In this document: positions 59,052 to 64,000 of the stretch, piece by piece
How positions within the stretch are numbered: position 1 is the first letter of the stretch
Layout of the letters: every line of letters begins with the position of its first letter
Source: Pseudoduganella dura
GTDB lineage: Bacteria; Pseudomonadota; Gammaproteobacteria; Burkholderiales; Burkholderiaceae_D
DNA: 64,000 bases
Assembly: GCF_009727155.1 (NCBI RefSeq)
Contig: NZ_WNWM01000002.1
Span: forward strand, 434,001-498,000
Reading direction: 5' to 3'
Made by a program: the position numbers and the translations under genes
Notes under the pieces: model-generated
The model's database searches: none
Told to the model about the DNA's origin: nothing
What the model saw: only the letters and a program-made list of their open reading frames with translations

Positions 59052-60392
59052 TCAGTCCTTGCTCCGTACCTTGCTGTTTGCATACACCCATGTGTATTCA
59101 GCGCCAAACAGGAAAATCTGGGCCGAATAGTAGAACCACGCGACGAGAATCACAATGGAGCCGGCCGCACCAAAACCGGAGGCCACGTCCGATTTTGCCA
59201 GGTACAAGGCAATCAGCGATTTGCCCACGTTGAAGAGCAAGGCCGTTACTGCCGCCCCCATCCACACGTCGTGCCAGGATATCTTTGCACTTGGCATGAT
59301 CTTGTAGATCATCGCAAACAGAACCGTGAAGATGCCCAACGTGGCAGCAAAATTCAATACATTGGCGACAACGCTTCCCGCTTCCGAACCACCGCCCAAC
59401 CATTCCCCGGACGCTGCAAGCGCAGCGCTGACGACGAGCGACATCATCAGCATGAAAGCGAGCCCCAGGACCAGGCCAAAGGATAGAACGCGGCTCCGTA
59501 ACCATCCCCATATACCCGACGGCTTATCTTTTTCCGGCACCTGCCAGATGCGGTCCAGATCGGTTTGCAGTTCGCTGAAAATCGCAGTCGCACCCAACAG
59601 CAGCAGGAACCCGCCAGTGATGCTTGCAATGATTCCGGTCGACGATTCATTCGCAGCCTTGAGCAAACCCTGCACGGCAGTCGCCCCTTCCTCCCCCATG
59701 ATACCTCCCAGCTGCGTGATAATCGCGCCTTGCGCCGCATCGTGTCCAAATACCATGCCGGCAATGGCGATGACGATGACCAGCAAGGGAGCCAGGGAAA
59801 ACAGCATGTAATACGAAAGCGCCGCTCCCATGCTCGGTGCGTAATCATCGATCCATGCATTGCCCGCCGCCAGGAATATTTGCCACTGCCTGCCAATCCA
59901 GCTTGCCGAGGTTTGTTCGAACGTTGGGCGCGGGGTCGTGGTTTTGTCTGGTTGAGCATCCTTCACATCAGGCGGGTGGTCCTCCGAACGCGTCGGAACA
60001 ACCTGTACGTCGTTCTTGATGGCGGACGCGTCGACCTTGGCGTTGCTGGTAGCCGAAGCAAAAGAGGCGGCCAGTGAAACAAGCATACCAACCACTTTCA
60101 GAATATCGCCCTGGTCCCCACTGCTCTCCGGCGGCGTATTGGTTGGTGCGGCTTTCTTATGTGGTACGGCTTTCTTATGTAGTGCGGCCTTTTTATATGG
60201 CGCGGCTTTCCTGTGCCTGACGAGCGCATAGCCCGCTGCCGCGATCCCCAGTGCAGCCCCGCCAAGCACATACGGAGAAGAGAGCACGTCCGAAGATCCG
60301 GATTTCGATGCTTTGGTTTGTTCATTCGTCCGCAGCTCGGCGGTGGCGATGCCGGTTTGGGCGTCATGCATTCCTGCAGCGGTATGGGTCAT
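59052..60392 (-). CDS. YihY/BrkB-family membrane protein with histone-H1-like N-terminal region
   Basis: A 446-residue protein. The C-terminal 280 residues are a BrkB/YihY domain with six helices: PSMGAALSYYMLFSLAPLLVIVIAI, ATAIFSELQTDLDRIWQVP, MIYKIMPSAKISWHDVWMGA and GAAGSIVILVAWFYYSAQIFLFGAEYT. The N-terminal 165 residues are unusual. A possible helix (YVLGGAALGIAAAGYALV) is followed by a tandem Lys/Ala repeat of period six (KAAPY, KKAALH, KKAVPH, KKAAPT), a second hydrophobic stretch (DILKVVGMLVSLAASFASA) and a Pro/Thr-rich linker. ATG 60392 follows AGGA; in-frame ATGs at 60404 and 60419 are alternatives. BrkB-domain proteins have no agreed function. Confidence 0.85.
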   Translation of the reverse strand: MTHTAAGMHDAQTGIATAELRTNEQTKASKSGSSDVLSSPYVLGGAALGIAAAGYALVRHRKAAPYKKAALHKKAVPHKKAAPTNTPPESSGDQGDILKVVGMLVSLAASFASATSNAKVDASAIKNDVQVVPTRSEDHPPDVKDAQPDKTTTPRPTFEQTSASWIGRQWQIFLAAGNAWIDDYAPSMGAALSYYMLFSLAPLLVIVIAIAGMVFGHDAAQGAIITQLGGIMGEEGATAVQGLLKAANESSTGIIASITGGFLLLLGATAIFSELQTDLDRIWQVPEKDKPSGIWGWLRSRVLSFGLVLGLAFMLMMSLVVSAALAASGEWLGGGSEAGSVVANVLNFAATLGIFTVLFAMIYKIMPSAKISWHDVWMGAAVTALLFNVGKSLIALYLAKSDVASGFGAAGSIVILVAWFYYSAQIFLFGAEYTWVYANSKVRSKD

Positions 60393-60757
60393 TTTTTTCC
60401 TCATCTGATAGGCATCCATGCCGAAGCGTCCCGGTGGGCGGCAAAAGACGACTTGACACCCCAGGATTACAGCAATCGAGTATAGAGAGAAAGGCGTCGG
60501 GTTCTGTGCGGTATTGAACGTAGTTGCCCCGGACGAGCGAATGATTGCAATCAGGCTCCCACAGCTTGACGGACACTTCAGCAAACAGAGGGCGGTCAGC
60601 CAATGAGTGCCTCTAGCCGAAAGCGAAGGTTCGGCAAGGGCCCTATACCTCAGCAGGACTGCGTACCGGCACTTTCTGGCAGTCGCGTCATCAGATGGAA
60701 TCGACAGATGCCGCGGTGCTATCCTGTGCGGTCCCGTCACCTGATAAAGGACGTAAC
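60393..60757. other. Divergent intergenic region
   Basis: 365 bp between two divergent genes. The frame of the BrkB gene stays open upstream to 60776, but that extension is Cys/Arg-rich and has no family resemblance. Promoters for both genes must lie here; none could be assigned firmly. Confidence 0.5.
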
Positions 60758-61141
60758 ATGACCAACTACAAGCCACAGGGCCACAGCGACCTTTCGCCCT
60801 ACCTGGTAGTCAACGGCGCGGCAGCAGTCATCGACTTCGTGAAAACCGTATTCGATGCCCAGGAGCTGTACCGCCATCCGGGCGAAAACGGATCGATCCT
60901 CCACGCGGAGGTGCGCATCGGCGACACCGTCGTCATGCTATCGGACCCGAATGCCGGTTGGGAGCCGAGGCCCGCCCACGTGCATGTCTACGTGCGCGAC
61001 GTGGACGCCACGTATGCCAGGGCCCTCGCTGCAGGAGCCCAACCGCTCCAGGCCCCGGTGCGAAAGGAAGACCCTGACAAGCGCGGCGGCGTGCTCGATG
61101 CAGGTGGGACATCCTGGTGGATCAGTACGCGGCAGGCTTAG
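60758..61141 (+). CDS. VOC-superfamily (glyoxalase/PhnB-like) protein
   Basis: A 127-residue protein with the paired beta-alpha-beta-beta-beta fold of VOC proteins. LSPYLVVNGAAAVIDFVKTVFDAQELYRHPGENGSILHAEVRIGDTVVMLSDP is the first half; HVHVYVRDVDATYARALAAGAQPLQAPVRKEDPDKRGGVLDAGGTSWWIST is the second. This pattern resembles the PhnB/YdcJ-type group of unknown substrate. ATG 60758 has AAGGA. It is monocistronic and lies next to the insertion sequence. Confidence 0.88.
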   Translation: MTNYKPQGHSDLSPYLVVNGAAAVIDFVKTVFDAQELYRHPGENGSILHAEVRIGDTVVMLSDPNAGWEPRPAHVHVYVRDVDATYARALAAGAQPLQAPVRKEDPDKRGGVLDAGGTSWWISTRQA

Positions 61142-61277
61142 TACCTGCGCGTGAACGAGCAGCAAGCCGCAGGAAGCCTTCGCGCTCCAATGCATCATCC
61201 GCTCGAGTTGCCCGGCTTGCGCTGTTGACCCAGGTCGTGCAGATCGGGCGGTCAAAGCGACGCCTGCGTCGAGACGG

Positions 61278-62641
61278 TCAGAAAATTTTGCCAGATTCTG
61301 TTTTCATATTTTGTACTTGGTAAAGACAGCTTTTCGCCATTCGCCGAAGATTTTGGGCGGTTGCCGCTAAAAGAAACTCGTCATGGGCACCGCTGGGGCC
61401 ACGCAGACGTAACTGGCCGAGTTTCAGGATCCGTTTGAGATGCGCAAACAGCATCTCCACCTTCTTTCGTTCCCGTCGTGACTGGCGATATGCGTCGGTC
61501 TTGCCGATAACACGAGCGAGATCGCGTGCAGGTTCCTGAGGGCTTCGGTCGATTTTTCGGATAACCATGTTGGGACAGCATTTCGTTTTCAGCTCACAAA
61601 TCTGGCAGTCGTACTGGCTGGCCCGATAACGAAACGGATTTTTCTGCTGGCTACGTTGAGCTGGTTTCAGGTGTTTCCCGGCAGGGCAAACATCGCAGTT
61701 GTTTTCAGCATCGAAGATGAAGTCGGCACGACTGAAAGTGCCGTCGTGATGCTCGGATTTATCCCATGCCGGGACGTGAGGAACAATGCTATTTTTGTTG
61801 ACCAGCCATCCCAGCATTGCAGCAACACCGCAGTTCGTGTCACCCACCAGACGACACGGTTTGATGGCGAACTTTTCCTCGACACGATCAATCATGGTTT
61901 TGGTCGCTTCGACCTCTGCTGTTTTGTTCACCGCTGAAGCCTCGACATCGACAATCATTCCAGCCTTCAAATCGATGAGGTAATTGGTGCAATAGGCAAG
62001 AATTGCCCGTCCTGCAGCAGCAGTCCAGGTTGCGGCCGGGTCGGGTAGAGAAATTCTTTTTGGTGTTGGCGGCACCGGATTGGCCTGTTCCAAGGCTGTC
62101 AAATACTCGCGCACTGGCCGACTTGCCTGTGCTGGGTCCCCCCAATCGATTCCGGCGTCGCCTGGACGAGATCGTTGACGCTGGGCGTGAGCCTTGATCA
62201 TGCTGGCATCAGTCGCAAATCCCTCACCCTGCACTAAACCTTCAGCCATACAACGCCGAAGAACGGAATCGAACAGCTGGCGGAAAGCGTCGTGATCACG
62301 GAAACAGCCATGCCGGTTCTTGGAAAAACTCGAGTGATCCGGGACCTTGTCTTCAGACCGAGCCGACAGAACCAGCGGTACGCCAAGTTCATGCTGACTT
62401 CTTCGCATAGCCGTCGTTCTGAACGGATACCGTACGAGTAGCCAATAATCAGCATCCGTGCCATCAACTCAGGATCAATCGATGGCCGTCCGGTATGGCT
62501 GTACGAATCAGCCAGGCACAGCCGAAATTCGCTCAGGTCGAGATATCGGTCCACTGCTCTCAACAGATGGTCTTCAGGAACATATTCCTCTAGACTGATC
62601 GATACGAACAGTTCCCTCTTGGTTGCTTGACGTCCCATCAT
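61278..62641 (-). pseudogene. IS1182-family transposase, broken by a single-base frameshift
   Basis: The intact gene would encode about 454 residues. The first part (from ATG 62641, GGGAGG upstream) holds the IS1182 N-terminal domain: FVSISLEEYVPEDHLLRAVDRYLDLS, RPSIDPELMARMLIIGYSYGIRSERRLCEEV and NLAYRWFCRLGL. The frame then shifts at about 62354. The continuation EDKVPDHSSFSKNRHG...FATDASMIKAHA and the DDE domain with RERKKVEMLFAHLKRILKLGQLRLRG lie one base out of phase to 61278. Restoring one G (CTGAA to CTGGAA) rejoins them. The transposase is therefore probably inactive unless the base is a sequencing error. Confidence 0.88.
61278..62641 (-). mobile_element. Insertion sequence of the IS1182 family, boundaries not resolved
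   Basis: The transposase-coding part is clear, but terminal inverted repeats and target duplication could not be identified by eye. The true element must extend somewhat beyond both ends of the gene, on the left into about 61250 and on the right to somewhere in 62642-62830. Confidence 0.7.
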
Positions 62642-62963
62642 CGCAGCCTCCCGCTTTGCACCGTGTTCATAGACAACGGTAGGCCGCAACATGGCTGCAA
62701 TCAAGGGGCGTTTTTCAACACAACAGGCCGGAAGCGGCCGGTCGAATTGCCTTAGAGCGCCTAACAATACCGGCCACTTATTCTGAGAGCAACAACATCA
62801 CATAAACGGCTCTGCAACCGGCCACTTTCGACCAAGAGCTTTCATTAAGGCAAACGTCAGCCCCTCGCGACCCTTGGATGAGATACGCGCTCAAACCTTA
62901 CCGTGTTTAGCTGGGCGTTACGCGTCTACATTCTGAACGTCGCGAGGCTTGACTGACAGCCGC
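62642..62963. other. IS-flanking non-coding stretch with a direct repeat
   Basis: ACCGGCCACTT occurs twice in the same direction (62769-62779 and 62817-62827), 48 bp apart. The rest is the untranslated right end of the IS and a less GC-rich junction toward the TetR gene. No gene is seen. Confidence 0.5.
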
Positions 62964-63608
62964 TCATAGGTCGGACTTCATTCCTTTTAGAATCGTGGCC
63001 GTATGCTGACGTGCCAAACTTTCCAGATCGAGCCAATCGTTAGTAGAGCTGCGGAATACTTCTTGGTACAAGATTCCCATCAGCATTGGCCCCATAATGG
63101 ACATTGCATGCAGCCGTGGATCGCCTGGGCCTAACTCACCACGTGCCTGCGCGCTGGCGATCATGCTTGTCATCGCCCCCAGCATTGGTGCCACTATCTC
63201 ATCGTGCCAGATAGAGCTGAGATCGGGGAAACTGCGACTTTCTGCAAGCACCATCCTGACGATTGCTGGAATCTTGCTTTCACTGACGGTCTGCGCGATC
63301 CGTGCCAGCATGGTTGTCAACACTTGTGCAAACGGGCCGGTTTCTTGTAGCCCGGCCTGCCTTACTACTTCTAGGTTTTCCACCTGAAGGTGCTGCACGA
63401 CTGCTCTGAAAAGCGACTCTTTGGTATCAAAGTACCGATATAGGGTGCCTTTGACTACGCCAGCCCGTTGCGCAACGTCGCTCAGTTTTGTCGCAGCAAA
63501 ACCATTTACGACGAATAGCGCTAACGCCGCTTCGATGATCTCACCAGGGCGGTCGTCCTTACGCCGGCGCCGAGGTGGGACTTCCAGTGCCTTGCCGTCC
63601 TGCGTCAT
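62964..63608 (-). CDS. TetR/AcrR-family transcriptional regulator
   Basis: A 214-residue repressor. The N-terminal HTH is IIEAALALFVVNGFAATKLSDVAQRAGVVKGTLYRYFDTKESLF, preceded by a basic RRRRKDD stretch; the C-terminal ligand domain starts near residue 95. ATG 63608 overlaps the upstream monooxygenase stop by four bases, so the two are co-transcribed and the regulator probably controls the oxygenase operon. GC content is lower than in the left part of the window, in keeping with the mobile-element boundary. Confidence 0.9.
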   Translation of the reverse strand: MTQDGKALEVPPRRRRKDDRPGEIIEAALALFVVNGFAATKLSDVAQRAGVVKGTLYRYFDTKESLFRAVVQHLQVENLEVVRQAGLQETGPFAQVLTTMLARIAQTVSESKIPAIVRMVLAESRSFPDLSSIWHDEIVAPMLGAMTSMIASAQARGELGPGDPRLHAMSIMGPMLMGILYQEVFRSSTNDWLDLESLARQHTATILKGMKSDL

Positions 63609-64000
63609 TTGCGAAGGGCGATCCCGTGCGCCGACATATAGCCGTCGAACGCGGTGATCGATTGATCCTGGCAGGCGAATCCCACATAGGTATCTGGGCG
63701 CAGCAAGTACGCGGCATCCTGCGCTAACCCGGCATCCTTATAGGCCGCGCGCCAAATAAAGGTCCGTAGCGTGACAGTATGTCGTTCGCACCATGCCTGT
63801 AATTCGGGTGACGCAACGCCATACACCTGCAGTTGCCATCCGATACTACGCAGTGGCTCGTAGTTATCGGTGTTGTCAATCGACACCCACGGCAGGCGGT
63901 CGCCCCCCTTGATACTTCCAGCTTCGCCTTTGCTGAGCGGACTTTCTTGGTAGGTCAGCATCGTTTGGGAAACCGTGCGGAACATGAACGCACGAACACT
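63605..64000 (-). CDS. FAD-dependent monooxygenase, C-terminal part (runs off the right edge)
   Basis: 132 codons are present, open to the right edge, with the start outside. The visible part matches the C-terminal thioredoxin-like domain of aromatic-ring hydroxylases of the PheA/TfdB/MhpA group: SIKGGDRLPWV, a DNYEPLRSIGWQLQVYG segment, and DAAYLLRPDTYVGFACQD near the end. Such enzymes hydroxylate phenolic substrates with NAD(P)H and FAD. The FAD and NADPH domains are not in the window, so the substrate class cannot be judged. The stop overlaps the tetR start (ATGA). Confidence 0.75.
   Translation of the reverse strand, partial: SVRAFMFRTVSQTMLTYQESPLSKGEAGSIKGGDRLPWVSIDNTDNYEPLRSIGWQLQVYGVASPELQAWCERHTVTLRTFIWRAAYKDAGLAQDAAYLLRPDTYVGFACQDQSITAFDGYMSAHGIALRK

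Overview
The window is GC-rich chromosomal DNA, most likely from a betaproteobacterium of the Oxalobacteraceae (Massilia/Duganella/Pseudoduganella type). This is inferred from two large TonB-dependent receptors tied to plant-polysaccharide genes, a PEP-CTERM secreted protein, a GlcDEF/lactate-permease block, a non-phosphorylating sugar-acid pathway like those of Herbaspirillum, and a complete 16S-tRNA-Ile-tRNA-Ala-23S-5S operon. No database search was possible.

Layout. 1-11143 (+): the end of an unknown gene, then a gluconate and polysaccharide block (gluconokinase behind LacI-type operators, TonB-dependent receptor, GntP permease, a GH55/pectate-lyase-like double beta-helix protein, an esterase, a ThuA protein) and a Nudix protein. 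11192-21058 (-): a frameshifted tyrosinase, glcDEF, a LysR regulator, a lactate/glycolate permease and an ACS-type MFS transporter. 21291-26760 (-): the rRNA operon with promoter, boxA sites and terminator. 26885-28338 (-): a KfrA-like coiled-coil DNA-binding protein and a DUF2325 protein whose promoter carries a Fur box. 28705-34479 (-): a tight operon for oxidative L-fucose-type degradation (SDR, FucP permease, FAH-family hydrolase, aldo/keto reductase, two-subunit altronate-dehydratase-type enzyme). Divergently, 34759-39726 (+) holds a pectin methylesterase and a second TonB-dependent receptor.

39882-49042: FlxA-like protein, Ca2+/H+ antiporter, UDP-galactopyranose mutase, NIPSNAP protein, and a MarR-FUSC-DUF1656-HlyD-NodT aromatic-acid efflux operon behind a SlyA-like operator. 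49177-52838 (-): a LysR gene between two copies of a structured, terminator-ended non-coding element, next to an orphan PAS histidine kinase. 53015-61141: an M16C protease, a hydrolase-fold protein that has lost its catalytic residues, a PEP-CTERM HAF-repeat protein, a BrkB/YihY membrane protein with a histone-H1-like tail, and a VOC protein. 61278-64000 looks like a mobile or acquired edge: a frameshifted IS1182-type transposase, a TetR regulator, and the C-terminus of an FAD monooxygenase running off the window.

The shared theme is plant-derived carbon: surface receptors and secreted esterases or lyases free sugars and sugar acids. Permeases (GntP, FucP, LctP, ACS-MFS) import them, and gluconokinase, the oxidative deoxysugar pathway (expected products pyruvate and L-lactate) and glycolate/lactate oxidation feed central metabolism. 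The most novel-looking signal is the pair of about 120-nt RNA elements at 49381-49501 and 50656-50775.
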